The notes: generated by a model not told the origin, from the sequence alone. Shown: positions 1-8,255, numbered from the stretch's first letter. The stretch: 28,890 bases of DNA from an uncultured Alcaligenaceae bacterium (GCA_937897265.1 CALCPT010000663.1:1-28890), one strand, 5' to 3'. Numbers and translations: made by a program.

Positions 1-21
1 AGACGTGTGCTCTTCCGATCT
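1..21 (+). other. Illumina adapter remnant at contig edge
   Basis: The first 21 bases match the 3' end of the Illumina TruSeq read-2 (P7-side) adapter, ending in GCTCTTCCGATCT. This is recognised from memory of the standard adapter and matches over its full visible length. It is library-derived sequence, not genome, and marks an untrimmed read at the contig end. Reading frames that cross it have no biological meaning. Confidence 0.97.
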
Positions 22-140
22 TCGCGCGTGGTGGCCTTGGGCAGGATCCGGCGCCCACAGGCGACGACCGTGTCGGCGGCCAGGACGATCGCGCCGGGAT
101 TCTTCTCCGCCACCACGCGCGCCTTGGCGAGCGCCATGCG
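22..140 (-). other. maf: Foreign fragment of a maf-type gene (chimeric insert)
   Basis: On the minus strand, one open frame of about 39 codons reads through the whole piece, starting near an ATG at 137-135. It contains AADTVVACGRRILPKA, the Maf/HAM1-like nucleoside triphosphate pyrophosphatase signature with the catalytic Asp of ADTVV; MALAKAR before it fits the preceding helix. The wording resembles alphaproteobacterial Maf proteins as I recall them. The piece is clearly more GC-rich than the rest of the window, is cut at both ends, lies directly against the sequencing adapter, and is antisense to the livF fragment it joins. The simplest reading is a library chimera or contaminant read, not a native gene. 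The junction is somewhere around 138-150. Confidence 0.85.
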
Positions 141-146
141 CAATGG

Positions 147-458
147 GCGCGCACGTTGTCGGGCGGCGAGCAGCAAATGCTGGCGATTGGTCGCGCACTG
201 GTCACCAACCCACAGCTGCTAGTCTTGGATGAGGCTACTGAAGGCTTAGCACCCTTAGTGCGCGAAGAGATTTGGCAGTGCTTGGCACGTTTGCGTCAAG
301 AAGGGCAAACGATCTTGGTGATTGATAAGTACGTTGAGCGGCTGATTAAACTAGCCGATCGCCACATCATTCTTGAGCGCGGTCGCGTCGTGTGGCAAGG
401 CAGCTCGGCCGCCCTCAACGCAGACCGCAGCTTATGGACACGCTACCTCGGGGTGTAA
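147..458 (+). CDS. livF: Branched-chain amino acid ABC transporter ATPase, LivF type (3' fragment)
   Basis: This is the C-terminal part of a cytoplasmic ABC ATPase of the LivF family, which powers uptake of branched-chain amino acids or related substrates with LivG, LivH, LivM and a binding protein. Visible parts are the ABC signature LSGGEQQ at the 5' end (from 156), the Walker B segment LLVLDEATEGL, and a LivF-style tail ending in TRYLGV before TAA. The region after Walker B has VIDKYVE in place of a classical H-loop histidine, as is usual in LivF. The N-terminal half with Walker A is missing because the contig end is chimeric; the open frame can be followed back to about 141-147 before it enters the maf fragment. 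TTG at 156 lies inside the signature motif and is not a real start. The substrate cannot be told from this fragment. Confidence 0.85.
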   Translation, partial: ARTLSGGEQQMLAIGRALVTNPQLLVLDEATEGLAPLVREEIWQCLARLRQEGQTILVIDKYVERLIKLADRHIILERGRVVWQGSSAALNADRSLWTRYLGV

Positions 459-540
459 GCTGGATTCACTTCAGGTAAGAGTGTCAACAGCACTCCGCGT
501 CGGTGAATCCTTTGAGCCCTTCTTGCAGGGTGCTGCTCGG

Positions 541-1824
541 TTAAACAAGTTTTGCGAACACCCGATCCGCCGCTGCCACTGTGGCGGCGATGACCTCATC
601 CGTGTGGGTGGCCGAGACAAAGCCTGCCTCGTACGCCGAGGGTGCGAAGTACACGCCTTCGTCGAGCATGGCATGAAAAAAGACTTTGAACATGTCGACA
701 TTACTGGCTGAAACTTCGGCCAGTGAGGTGGGCACGGTGTTTGAAAAATACAAGCCAAACATGCCGCCGACCGCATCGGCACAAAAGGCGATACCGTGCT
801 TGCGTGCGGCAGCCGTTAAGCCTTCAGTGAGTTTGAGCGTACGCGCGGCGAGGTCTTCGTAGAAACCGAGCTTGGATAGCAATTTTAGTGTGGTGATCCC
901 TGCTGCGACTGCAACTGGATTGCCCGACAGGGTGCCGGCCTGATAGACGCCACCTAGCGGCGCGATGTTGTTCATGATCGCGGCGCTTGCGCCGAAGGCA
1001 CCGATGGGCATGCCGCCGCCGATGACTTTAGCTAAGGTTGTGATGTCGGGTTTGATACCCGTTAAACCTTGCACGCCTTGCGGGCCAACACGAAAGCCCG
1101 TCATGACTTCATCAAAAATCAGCAAGGCACCGTGCGCGGTACATTCACTGCGTAGGGTTTCAAGAAAGCCTGGGATCGGCTTGATTAAGTTCATGTTGCC
1201 CGCAATGGGCTCAACGATGATGCAGGCGATTTCTTTGCCATGTGTGGCAAATGCGGCTTTGACTCCAGCGATATCGTTGTAGTCGAGCACGATGGTGTGA
1301 GCGACAAACTCGGGAGGCACGCCAGCAGACGTCGGGTCGCCGCCAAAGGTGAGCAAACCAGAGCCCGCTTTCACCAATAAGCTGTCGGCGTGGCCGTGAT
1401 AACAGCCTTCGAATTTGATGATCTTGTTGCGACGTGTTGCACCTCGCGCCAGGCGAATCGCCGTCATGGTGGCTTCGGTACCAGAGCTGACCAAACGCAC
1501 CTGCTCGATTGAAGGCATGCGCGCAATTAACATCTCGGCGATTTCAATTTCAGCTTCGGTGGGGGCGCCATACGACAGGCCGTGAACCGCTGCGTCTTGT
1601 ACCGCTTTAACGACTTCAGGGTGTGCGTGACCTAAGATGGCAGGGCCCCATGAGCCGATGTAATCGATATAGCGTTTGTCTTCGGCATCCCAAAAATAAG
1701 GGCCTTGGGCGCGCGCGACAAACCGCGGTGTGCCACCGACCGAGCGAAAAGCGCGCACAGGGGAGTTCACGCCGCCAGGAATACTGCGACAGGCGCGTTC
1801 AAAAAGTTCAGCGTTGCGAGACAT
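541..1824 (-). CDS. hemL: Glutamate-1-semialdehyde 2,1-aminomutase
   Basis: HemL converts glutamate-1-semialdehyde to 5-aminolevulinate, using PLP/PMP, in the C5 route to tetrapyrroles in the cytoplasm. The 427-residue product is full family length. It has the N-terminal [11 protein letters not shown] segment, [16 protein letters not shown] (about 112-127), EGCYHGHAD (139-147), IIVEPIAGN (202-210), FDEVMTGFR (237-245), and the PLP-binding lysine K266 in [16 protein letters not shown]. The ATG is the one expected for the family ([11 protein letters not shown]). An AGGCGGA-like element precedes it at a slightly long spacing. It lies 14 bp downstream of thiE on the same strand and is probably cotranscribed with thiD and thiE. 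The livF fragment runs towards it from the other side; in the 82-bp gap, 462-469 and 503-510 form an 8-bp inverted repeat that could be part of a shared terminator. Confidence 0.97.
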   Translation of the reverse strand: MSRNAELFERACRSIPGGVNSPVRAFRSVGGTPRFVARAQGPYFWDAEDKRYIDYIGSWGPAILGHAHPEVVKAVQDAAVHGLSYGAPTEAEIEIAEMLIARMPSIEQVRLVSSGTEATMTAIRLARGATRRNKIIKFEGCYHGHADSLLVKAGSGLLTFGGDPTSAGVPPEFVAHTIVLDYNDIAGVKAAFATHGKEIACIIVEPIAGNMNLIKPIPGFLETLRSECTAHGALLIFDEVMTGFRVGPQGVQGLTGIKPDITTLAKVIGGGMPIGAFGASAAIMNNIAPLGGVYQAGTLSGNPVAVAAGITTLKLLSKLGFYEDLAARTLKLTEGLTAAARKHGIAFCADAVGGMFGLYFSNTVPTSLAEVSASNVDMFKVFFHAMLDEGVYFAPSAYEAGFVSATHTDEVIAATVAAADRVFAKLV

Positions 1825-1838
1825 AAGAGTAAATCCGC

Positions 1839-2513
1839 CTAGACAAGAGAAGAAAAGGGTTGCGAGAGCGCGCGTGCTGCGGCCTGAATATCGGGCGCCA
1901 TAAACAAGCTACCAATCACCGCGATTGAGTCAGCGCCAGCGAGTGCTAAATCTTGAGCGTGTTGCGGGCCGATTCCGCCAATGGCCACCACAGCGGGCCG
2001 AGGTGCCGAATAGCGTTCGCACAGTTCGCGCCCGTCGCGCAAGACAGTTAGGGGCGCAGGTGGCGCGAGCGGTTTTGTTTGCGATGCATACATCGCCCCA
2101 AAAGCGATATACGAGACGTCATACTGCAAGAGTTGTTGCGCCAGTGGTACGTTGGCATAACAAGACACGCCTAACAGCATGTCGGGACCAATCTCAGCCC
2201 GCACTTGCGCAGGGGGATCGTCGTGCTGTCCTAGGTGTACTCCATCGGCCTTGAGTTCAAGTGCTAAACGCCAGTCATCGTTGATGAAAAAGATGACCTT
2301 AAGCTCGCGGCATAACGTTGCCAGACCTTGCGCTAATTCTGTGCGCAAGCCGCGATCAGGCGACTTGTGGCGAAATTGCAGCGCACGCATCCCGCCACTG
2401 GCTGCAGCGCGCACTGCGTGCTCAAGCGTTGTGGCATCGTTCCATTCCGGTGTGACACCGTAAAGCCCTGAAGGAAAACGCAGTGTTTTCTTTGCTGTAT
2501 TTGGTGGGGTCAT
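1839..2513 (-). CDS. thiE: Thiamine phosphate synthase
   Basis: ThiE joins hydroxymethylpyrimidine pyrophosphate and thiazole phosphate to make thiamin phosphate. The 224-residue protein is normal length and keeps the TIM-barrel phosphate- and pyrophosphate-binding elements: [34 protein letters not shown] (in which DGVHLGQ is diagnostic), [20 protein letters not shown], and [12 protein letters not shown] near the C terminus. The canonical TKxxA(P) loop is present as QTKPLAPP. The ATG is 3 bp after the thiD stop, so translation is probably coupled. The family assignment is secure; pathway context is supported by the upstream thiD-like gene. Confidence 0.96.
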   Translation of the reverse strand: MTPPNTAKKTLRFPSGLYGVTPEWNDATTLEHAVRAAASGGMRALQFRHKSPDRGLRTELAQGLATLCRELKVIFFINDDWRLALELKADGVHLGQHDDPPAQVRAEIGPDMLLGVSCYANVPLAQQLLQYDVSYIAFGAMYASQTKPLAPPAPLTVLRDGRELCERYSAPRPAVVAIGGIGPQHAQDLALAGADSIAVIGSLFMAPDIQAAARALSQPFSSLV

Positions 2514-2516
2514 GGT

Positions 2517-3335
2517 TTAACTCTCGAGAGCAAGCCGACGGGCAATCCGATTGCCCATTCCTGGTTGAAACGATTGGGCGACCGCGCGCTCTGCATGGAT
2601 ACAGGCTTGCCGGGCAGCCTCGGGTACGCCTAAGCCTTGCGCCAGCAGTGTGGCAAGAGCAGTTGCGACCAGACCCCCCGAGTCTCGTAGCCGCTCGGGT
2701 GGGGCTACCCAAGGCCATGAAATGGTTTCGTTTAGTGGGCCGAGCAAAATATTAGCCTGATGCCCTGGGCGCTGTTGATGTCCAATCACTAGCACCCAAC
2801 TTGCACCGATGGCTTGAAGGGCTTGCGGGCCGGCAGTCTGACCTGAGGCTTCGAGCAAATCATCTGTGACCCACTGGGTCAGACGTTTGCCATCCACCAC
2901 AACGACTTGCGCTTGGGGCACCAGTAGCTCGATCACCGCGCCAATTAAGTCTTGCACTTCGTCTTCGTCTTCGGTGGCTTCTTCGGTATCGATCTCTTGC
3001 TGACCCAGATGCAGCACCATGGGGACCTGGCTGTAGTCGGCCGCAATCTGCGCGACCGCGCTGGCGGCCTCAACCGACGATAATTGCCCAACTTTGATCG
3101 CTTGCACCAGGATATCTTCAAGCAGGCAACGTGCCTGATCGTCAATTTGCTCGGCCGGACATGGTAATACCGCCTCGGTTTCGGCACTGTCTTGAATGGT
3201 GACTGCAGTTAAGGTGGCTAACGCGTGCCCTTTTAGGGCGGCGCAGGTAATGGCATCGGCCGGCAGCCCATCCGAGCCGGTGGGGTCAAAGGGGCCAAAA
3301 ATCAGAACAATCGAGGTCGAATTTGGTGGATTCAT
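2517..3335 (-). CDS. thiD: Divergent ThiD-like (hydroxymethylpyrimidine kinase family) protein
   Basis: This is a ribokinase-fold protein of the ThiD family, whose standard members phosphorylate HMP and HMP-P in thiamin synthesis. The start at 3335 gives 272 residues beginning MNPPNSTSIVLIFGPFDPTG; an upstream in-frame ATG at 3395 would add 20 residues without a recognisable ribosome site, and a TACAAT -10-like hexamer on this strand overlaps that upstream ATG. FGPFDPTGSDGLPADAITCAAL (13-34) corresponds to the canonical AGSDPSGGAGIQADLKTFAAL, and the KVGQL region to KIGML. The usual DPVM segment, the TPNxxE loop and the GTGC anion-hole motif are not recognisable; at the last position the protein reads RDSGGLVATAL (217-227), with no cysteine. 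There is an acidic insert, TEEATEDEDEVQDL (117-130). I recall similar divergent forms in Bordetella relatives. Kinase activity is uncertain. Confidence 0.75.
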   Translation of the reverse strand: MNPPNSTSIVLIFGPFDPTGSDGLPADAITCAALKGHALATLTAVTIQDSAETEAVLPCPAEQIDDQARCLLEDILVQAIKVGQLSSVEAASAVAQIAADYSQVPMVLHLGQQEIDTEEATEDEDEVQDLIGAVIELLVPQAQVVVVDGKRLTQWVTDDLLEASGQTAGPQALQAIGASWVLVIGHQQRPGHQANILLGPLNETISWPWVAPPERLRDSGGLVATALATLLAQGLGVPEAARQACIHAERAVAQSFQPGMGNRIARRLALES

Positions 3336-3464
3336 GTCAAAAAGGCAAGCAATAAACAGACATCGAGTGGTTGGTTTCGGTAAGATTGACCCCATTGTAT
3401 GAGAACAACCGTTTTTGCCTGCCTGTCATCGGTCACGAAACAGGCTTAATTTAAAGAGAGAGCT

Positions 3465-3629
3465 ATGCGTACTTGGATGTGTTTAATTTGCGGTTGGATC
3501 TATGACGAAGAGTCTGGCTTGCCAGAAGAAGGGATTGCACCCGGTACAAAATGGGAAGATGTGCCACCAAATTGGGTTTGTCCAGAGTGCGGCGCACGTA
3601 AAGAAGATTTTGAAATGATGGAAGTCTAA
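3465..3629 (+). CDS. rubA: Rubredoxin
   Basis: This 54-residue iron protein is a single-electron carrier in the cytoplasm. Two knuckles hold one Fe: MCLICGWIY (Cys6, Cys9) and VCPECGARK (Cys39, Cys42). The intervening EEGIAPGTKWEDVPPNWVCPEC matches the family closely, and the length is standard. The ATG at 3465 follows a purine-rich ribosome site (AAAGAGAGAG at 3453-3462). It is transcribed divergently from thiD; the ~130-bp gap between the two starts should hold both promoters, though I see no strong -35/-10 pair for this strand. It is followed 25 bp later by algH. In relatives it may serve alkane hydroxylases, oxygenases or oxidative-stress enzymes, but nothing nearby indicates its partner. 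Confidence 0.96.
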   Translation: MRTWMCLICGWIYDEESGLPEEGIAPGTKWEDVPPNWVCPECGARKEDFEMMEV

Positions 3630-3654
3630 GCAATTTTTATATAGGCAAGCATTG

Positions 3655-4251
3655 ATGACGCAAGACTCAAAGATCACACAAGAGACCATTCCAGACTTAG
3701 CGATTGACCTGTCAAACCAGTTTTTGATGGCCATGCCAGGTATGGTGACTGGCGAGTTGGCCGGGACCGTCATCTACGTGTGTGAACATGGTCCCAAAGG
3801 GGCTTTGGGGCTTGTGATCAATCGCCCAACCGATTTGTCGCTGACCAGTCTGCTTGAAAAAATCGATCTGAAACTTGAAATTAGCCCGTTTCAGAGCAGT
3901 GTGGTGTTTTTTGGTGGCCCGGTGCAGACCGATCGAGGTTTCGTGTTGCACTCACCCTTAGGTGACTACAGTTCAAGCATCAAACTCGGTGCGTTGGCAC
4001 TTACGACCTCACGCGACGTATTGCAAGAAGTCGCAGCCGGCAAAGGGCCTGAAAAACTGTTGGTCACGCTGGGGTATGCGGGATGGGGGGCCGGACAGCT
4101 TGAAAACGAGTTGGCGCAAAACGCCTGGCTCAACGTCGCGGCCGACATCGAGATTATCTTCTCGACTCCTCCTGAGCAGCGCTATCCAGCGGCGCTCAAG
4201 TTGCTTGGCATTGATCCAATTATGCTCACTGGTGCGGCAGGGCATGCCTGA
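3655..4251 (+). CDS. algH: YqgE/AlgH family protein
   Basis: This member of the UPF0301/YqgE (AlgH) family has 198 residues from the ATG at 3655. A TTG at 3652, directly before it, would add one residue and is less likely. Family landmarks are NQFLMAMPGM near the N terminus, YVCEHGPKGALGLVINRP, FFGGPVQTDRGFVLHS, LVTLGYAGWGAGQLENELAQNAWL and a C terminus of the KLLGIDP type. The molecular role of the family is unsettled: AlgH was first linked to alginate regulation in Pseudomonas. The gene is consistently next to yqgF in proteobacteria, as here, where the two overlap by 8 bp. It has no signal peptide or membrane segment and should be cytoplasmic. Confidence 0.95.
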   Translation: MTQDSKITQETIPDLAIDLSNQFLMAMPGMVTGELAGTVIYVCEHGPKGALGLVINRPTDLSLTSLLEKIDLKLEISPFQSSVVFFGGPVQTDRGFVLHSPLGDYSSSIKLGALALTTSRDVLQEVAAGKGPEKLLVTLGYAGWGAGQLENELAQNAWLNVAADIEIIFSTPPEQRYPAALKLLGIDPIMLTGAAGHA

Positions 4252-4636
4252 AGAAACGCTTTTGGCCTTTGACTATGGCGCCAAAAAGCTTGGCGTTGCC
4301 CTCGGCAACACCCTATTGAAGCAGGCACGGCCCCTGGATTTGATCCTTGAACCGACGCGCGATGGGCGTTTTTCACGGATTGAAGCCTTGCTTGCGACTT
4401 GGCAACCCGAACGCCTCGTGGTTGGCTTAGCCTTGGCAACGGATGGTTCTGAGCAGTACGCCTCGCAACACTGTCGACGCTTTGCTCGTCAACTTGAGGG
4501 CCGTTTTGGGATACCTGTTGTGCTGGTCGATGAACGCGGCTCAAGCGTCGAAGCCCAGAAAATTACAGGGAATGCGCCCGACGACGCTGTCGCAGCGGCT
4601 ATTATTCTGCAACGCTATTTTGATGCGCATTCCTAA
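4244..4636 (+). CDS. ruvX: Holliday junction resolvase-like / pre-16S rRNA nuclease YqgF
   Basis: This RNase H-fold nuclease (YqgF/RuvX) is implicated in 16S rRNA 5'-end maturation and was earlier proposed as a resolvase. The start at 4244 (MPEETLLAFDYGAKKLGVALGN) gives 130 residues, normal for the family; upstream in-frame sequence lies inside algH and is not coding. Active-site elements are AFDYGAKKLGVA with the first catalytic Asp (Asp9), VVGLALATDG corresponding to VVGLPLNMDG, VDERGSSVEAQ (canonical DERLTT), and a final Asp in NAPDDAVAAAIILQRY. The LT of the canonical DERLTT is changed to GS, which is unusual but does not affect an acidic residue. The 8-bp overlap with algH implies translational coupling; pyrR begins 11 bp downstream. 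Confidence 0.95.
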   Translation: MPEETLLAFDYGAKKLGVALGNTLLKQARPLDLILEPTRDGRFSRIEALLATWQPERLVVGLALATDGSEQYASQHCRRFARQLEGRFGIPVVLVDERGSSVEAQKITGNAPDDAVAAAIILQRYFDAHS

Positions 4637-4647
4637 GGCCTGCACCT

Positions 4648-5190
4648 ATGTCACAACCGCCGCCCGTCTACACTCCTGAGACGCTGCCAGATGCTGAAAC
4701 GCTATACGCAGACTTGCTCGCTGCGGTCAGGCAAATCGTTCAGTCTTTGCCGATTCAGCAGGTTCATTTAGTCGGTATTCATTCCGGAGGCGCGTGGCTT
4801 GCAGCGCGCTTGCATCGCGACTTAAAGTTGGTGCAACCCTACGGCACACTGGACATCAGTTTTTATCGCGATGACTTTGACAAAATTGGCTTACACAGCC
4901 AAGTGTTGCCGTCTGATATTTCTTTTCCGGTCACTGACAAACATTTGATTTTGATTGATGATGTGCTCTACACAGGGCGCACCATTCGAGCGGCCATGCA
5001 CGAACTGTTTGACTATGGTCGCCCAGCCTCGATTCGCCTGGCGGTCTTGGTAGATCGCGGAGGGCGCGAACTGCCGATTGCGGCAGTCGCAGTCGGTGGC
5101 GTGGTGACACCTGCCCCCGCTGGCACGCTAGTGTTGTCGCAAACCGAAGAGGGCAAGCTAGTGTTGACGACCGAACCCAAGGAGAACTGA
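4648..5190 (+). CDS. pyrR: PyrR bifunctional pyr regulator / uracil phosphoribosyltransferase
   Basis: PyrR is a phosphoribosyltransferase-fold protein that in Bacillus binds pyr mRNA and has uracil phosphoribosyltransferase activity. The 180-residue product has [16 protein letters not shown] (IRTGG-like loop), [15 protein letters not shown], and the PRPP-binding motif [17 protein letters not shown] (100-116), followed by [14 protein letters not shown]. Its TGA overlaps the pyrB ATG by one base (TGATG), and a good ribosome site for pyrB (AAGGAG) lies inside its last codons. There is no untranslated leader before pyrB where a Bacillus-type PyrR attenuator could sit, and only 11 bp before pyrR. 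Regulation here may act elsewhere or be secondary to enzyme activity; this is inference. Confidence 0.95.
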   Translation: MSQPPPVYTPETLPDAETLYADLLAAVRQIVQSLPIQQVHLVGIHSGGAWLAARLHRDLKLVQPYGTLDISFYRDDFDKIGLHSQVLPSDISFPVTDKHLILIDDVLYTGRTIRAAMHELFDYGRPASIRLAVLVDRGGRELPIAAVAVGGVVTPAPAGTLVLSQTEEGKLVLTTEPKEN

Positions 5191-6143
5191 TGCGTAATCC
5201 CCAACTCAATCGCCATGGCGAACTGACGCATCTGATTACGACCGAAGGGTTGCCGCGCGCGATTCTGACGCATATTTTAGATACGGCTCAAACTTTTGTG
5301 CCGCTTGCCGATCGCGATGTTAAAAAAGTACCTTTGCTGCGCGGCAAAAGTGTTTTCAATCTTTTTTTTGAAAATTCAACGCGTACACGCACCACCTTTG
5401 AAATTGCTGCCAAGCGCTTGTCAGCCGATGTCTTTAATCTGAATATCAATGTTTCGTCTGCAGCCAAGGGCGAGACGTTGCTCGATACCATCGCTAACTT
5501 ATCGGCCATGCAGGCCGATCTGTTTGTGGTGCGTCACGAGGCCAGCGGCGCGCCGTACCTGATTGCGCAACATGTCGCGCCTCACGTGCATGTGGTCAAC
5601 GCGGGCGATGGGCGTCATGCGCATCCAACGCAGGCCTTGTTGGATATGTACACGATTCGTCATTTCAAAAAAGATTTTTCGAATTTGACGGTCGCCGTGG
5701 TGGGCGATGTTCTGCATTCGCGCGTGGCGCGTTCGAATATTCATGCACTGACGACCTTAGGTGTAGCCGAGGTGCGAGCGATTGCGCCATTAACCTTGCT
5801 GCCAAGCGGCTTAGATCAGATGGGTGTGCGCGTGTTTACTGACATGCGTGAAGGCCTAAAAGATGTGGATGTGATCATTATGTTGCGCCTGCAAAATGAG
5901 CGCATGCGCGGCGCCTTATTGCCCTCGTCGCACGAGTATTTTAAGAATTATGGATTAACTGAAGAAAAACTTGCGTTGGCCAAACCTGACTGTATTGTGA
6001 TGCATCCGGGCCCAATGAATCGTGGTGTTGAAATTGATTCAGCGGTTGCCGACGGCAAGCAGTCTGTCATCTTGAATCAGGTGACGTTCGGTATCGCAGT
6101 GCGTATGGCGGTGATGAGCATTGTTGCAGGAGCCTCAGCATGA
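5190..6143 (+). CDS. pyrB: Aspartate carbamoyltransferase catalytic subunit
   Basis: PyrB condenses carbamoyl phosphate and aspartate to carbamoyl aspartate, the committed step of pyrimidine synthesis. The 317-residue sequence includes the carbamoyl-phosphate loop [13 protein letters not shown] (59-71), [43 protein letters not shown], and the C-terminal [11 protein letters not shown]. No pyrI regulatory subunit gene follows. Instead pyrC' overlaps by 4 bp (ATGA), the arrangement of Pseudomonas-type ATCase, in which PyrB assembles with an inactive dihydroorotase homologue. Its extended N terminus ([20 protein letters not shown]) also fits that class. It is translationally coupled to pyrR through TGATG. 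Confidence 0.97.
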   Translation: MRNPQLNRHGELTHLITTEGLPRAILTHILDTAQTFVPLADRDVKKVPLLRGKSVFNLFFENSTRTRTTFEIAAKRLSADVFNLNINVSSAAKGETLLDTIANLSAMQADLFVVRHEASGAPYLIAQHVAPHVHVVNAGDGRHAHPTQALLDMYTIRHFKKDFSNLTVAVVGDVLHSRVARSNIHALTTLGVAEVRAIAPLTLLPSGLDQMGVRVFTDMREGLKDVDVIIMLRLQNERMRGALLPSSHEYFKNYGLTEEKLALAKPDCIVMHPGPMNRGVEIDSAVADGKQSVILNQVTFGIAVRMAVMSIVAGASA

Positions 6144-7438
6144 AGCTACAGATCAAAAATGGTCGCGTGATTGATCCTGCGAACGGTGTGGATCATGTGG
6201 TCGACGTGTTTGTGAGTGATGGAGTCATCGCAGCGCTTGGCACGGCGCCAGCGGGCTTTAAGGCCGATCGCGTGATTGATGCCACCGATAAATTGATCTT
6301 GCCTGGGTTAGTGGATTTAGCGGCACGCCTGCGCGAACCAGGGTTTGAATACCGCGGCACGCTCGAGTCTGAAATGCGAGCGGCGTTAGCGGGTGGGATT
6401 ACCAGCCTCGTGCTGCCACCCGATACGGATCCCACGCTTGATGAACCTGGTTTGGTTGAAATGCTCAAGCACCGCGCGCGACAACTCGATCAGGTCAATT
6501 TGTACCCATTGGGTGCCATGACGGTTGGCCTGAAAGGCGAGGTCATCACCGAAATGGCTGAACTCACCGAGGCGGGTTGCGTCGCGTTTTCACAGGCCGA
6601 TACGCCGATTTTGGACACGAATGTTTTATTGCGTGCGATGCAGTACGCGCGTACTTTTGACTTTATGCTGTGGCTGCGCGCACAAGATCCTTGGTTGTCG
6701 GGCTCTGGTGTCGCGGCCAGTGGTGCCTACGCCTCGCGACTTGGCTTGCCAGGCATTCCAGTCCAGGCCGAAACAGTCGCTTTAAACACGCTCTTTGATT
6801 TGCAGCGCACTTGCGGTGTGCGCTTGCACATTTGTCGAGTCTCGTCGGCAGCTGGTATCGAGCTCGTGCGTGCCGCCAAGCGCGAAGGCTTGCCAGTCAC
6901 GTGTGATGTCTCGGCCAATCATGTGCATTTAACCGATGTTGATATTGGTTACTACGACAGCAATTTTCGTCTGGATCCGCCCTTGCGAGGGCAGCGTGAT
7001 CGCGATGCGATTCGTGCCGCGTTAGCAGATGGCACGATCGATGTCGTGTGTTCTGACCATACGCCGGTTGATGATGATGGCAAGATGTTGCCTTTTGCCG
7101 AGGCTGAGCCCGGTGCCACAGGGCTTGAGTTGCTGTTGTCTCTCACCTTGAAATGGGCGACAGAGGCTAAGGTTGCGTTACCCGAGGCACTGGCGCGCGT
7201 CACGAGTGGCCCAGGTCGCGTGTTAGCAGGCGCTTCGTCCCAAGCCGCTTTGGCAGGTCAAATTGGTGTGGGTGCGCCCGCCGACCTCTGTGTGGTCGAT
7301 CCAAGCGCGTACTGGCAGGTGAACCGAGAGTCTTTCTTAAGCCAAAGTCAGCACACCCCATTTTTAGGCATGGAGTTGCCCGGCAAAGTCTGCTTGACGA
7401 TGGTACGCGGTCAGGTTGCGTGGGAGCTCGCTGGTTGA
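6140..7438 (+). CDS. pyrC': Non-catalytic dihydroorotase-like subunit PyrC' (PyrX)
   Basis: This is a 432-residue type I dihydroorotase homologue with a complete fold: an N-terminal beta segment, [34 protein letters not shown] and the C-terminal [11 protein letters not shown]. The metal site is lost. The diagnostic DxHxHxREPG reads [10 protein letters not shown] (59-68), replacing both histidines (Ala61, Arg63). The segment usually HxED reads RAQD (180-183). LHICRVSS keeps only the first of two usual histidines, and the PHH of the substrate loop is ANH. The Asp of SDHTP remains. Such degenerate PyrC' proteins in Pseudomonas act as structural partners for PyrB, and the 4-bp overlap with pyrB plus the AGGAG site at 6128-6132 fits that role. 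A catalytic pyrC should lie elsewhere in the genome. Confidence 0.93.
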   Translation: MKLQIKNGRVIDPANGVDHVVDVFVSDGVIAALGTAPAGFKADRVIDATDKLILPGLVDLAARLREPGFEYRGTLESEMRAALAGGITSLVLPPDTDPTLDEPGLVEMLKHRARQLDQVNLYPLGAMTVGLKGEVITEMAELTEAGCVAFSQADTPILDTNVLLRAMQYARTFDFMLWLRAQDPWLSGSGVAASGAYASRLGLPGIPVQAETVALNTLFDLQRTCGVRLHICRVSSAAGIELVRAAKREGLPVTCDVSANHVHLTDVDIGYYDSNFRLDPPLRGQRDRDAIRAALADGTIDVVCSDHTPVDDDGKMLPFAEAEPGATGLELLLSLTLKWATEAKVALPEALARVTSGPGRVLAGASSQAALAGQIGVGAPADLCVVDPSAYWQVNRESFLSQSQHTPFLGMELPGKVCLTMVRGQVAWELAG

Positions 7439-8184
7439 AGGTCTTGCGGTTCACGTTACGCATGGTGCTCGTGACGTGTTGGATCCTTTGCGGCCTCTTG
7501 ATCATCGCACTGACTTACCCCTGGATTGGTTTATCGGGGCGTCTTTGGGCCAAAAAGCATTGGTCGAAAATCTTGCTCGTGTTGTGTGGCGTGCGCGTCA
7601 CGCAACAGGGTGACCCTGTTTTGCACGGCGGTGTGCTTTGGGTGGCTAACCACATCTCTTGGCTCGATATTTTTTTCTTGAACGGTGTGCGAGCCACGGC
7701 CTTCATCGCAAAAAGCGAAATTAGGCACTGGCCCATTCTGGGTTGGCTGGTGGCCGGCGCAGGCACAATTTTTATTGAACGCGCTTCGCGTCACGCGGTG
7801 CACAAGGTGGGCTTAGCGATGCAGACGCACTTTGCACGCGAGCAGGCGGTGGGTTTGTTTCCCGAGGGAACAACGTCGCCTGGCTTTGATCTTTTGCCCT
7901 TTTACGCGAACTTGTTTGAACCAGCGCGCAAAGCGGCCGTGCAAATTCAACCGGTGGCGCTGCTGTATTTTCATCAGGGGCGGCGCAGTGATCTGGCTGC
8001 CTTTGTGGGCGAACAGACTTTGCTTGAGAGTCTATGGTGTGTCTTAAGCGCGAGCGGCCTAGCGGTCGAAATCCATTTTTTACCGGTGGTGCTCAAAGCG
8101 CGGGCTGAGAATGCACCGCCGCGTGCCGAGCTCGGTCGTTTAGCGCGTCACGCAATCGCTGCAGTCGTGCTGCCCAACACCTGA
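7420..8184 (+). CDS. plsC: 1-acyl-sn-glycerol-3-phosphate acyltransferase family protein (PlsC-like)
   Basis: This membrane-associated acyltransferase of the PlsC/LPLAT family has 254 residues. A hydrophobic segment at about 15-35 anchors it. The catalytic HX4D box is NHISWLD (77-83), followed by IAKSEIRHWPILGWL, GTIFIERA and the acceptor-binding FPEGTTS (147-153). PlsC itself makes phosphatidic acid; related family members acylate ornithine lipids (OlsA), so the exact acceptor is uncertain. GTG at 7420 overlaps the end of pyrC' by 19 bp; TTG at 7435 and ATG at 7462 are alternatives. It appears to be the last gene of the plus-strand series, followed by a cluster of inverted repeats. Confidence 0.88.
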   Translation: MGARWLKVLRFTLRMVLVTCWILCGLLIIALTYPWIGLSGRLWAKKHWSKILLVLCGVRVTQQGDPVLHGGVLWVANHISWLDIFFLNGVRATAFIAKSEIRHWPILGWLVAGAGTIFIERASRHAVHKVGLAMQTHFAREQAVGLFPEGTTSPGFDLLPFYANLFEPARKAAVQIQPVALLYFHQGRRSDLAAFVGEQTLLESLWCVLSASGLAVEIHFLPVVLKARAENAPPRAELGRLARHAIAAVVLPNT

Positions 8185-8197
8185 GACGCCTTTAGTA

Positions 8198-8245
8198 CTG
8201 AGGGGCCTCAGAGGCCACTGTCGGCCGGCTTTGCAGAACAGTGGC
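8198..8245. terminator. Overlapping palindromes between convergent genes
   Basis: Three nested or overlapping inverted repeats sit between the stop of the PlsC gene and the stop of the opposing LigJ-type gene: CTGAGG (8198-8203)/CCTCAG (8206-8211), GGCCTC (8204-8209)/GAGGCC (8211-8216), and GCCACTG (8214-8220)/CAGTGGC (8239-8245). Only the last has a workable loop (18 nt). There is no T-tract on either side, so intrinsic termination is possible but not shown. The position between convergent genes supports a transcription-ending role. Confidence 0.4.
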
Positions 8246-8255
8246 GATCTTGTGC

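Noticed and set aside
5..232. Short plus-strand open frames at the window start.
   Set aside because: They cross the adapter, the foreign maf fragment and livF, so they are products of the chimera.
3336..3464. Promoter elements for thiD and rubredoxin in the divergent gap.
   Set aside because: Only single hexamers (TACAAT on the minus strand, TTGGTT on the plus strand) were found, with no acceptable partner at 16-18 bp, so no separate promoter is listed.
3962..4243. An N-terminal extension of ruvX giving a 224-residue protein.
   Set aside because: The extension lies in another frame of algH, and the family starts at the ATG at 4244.
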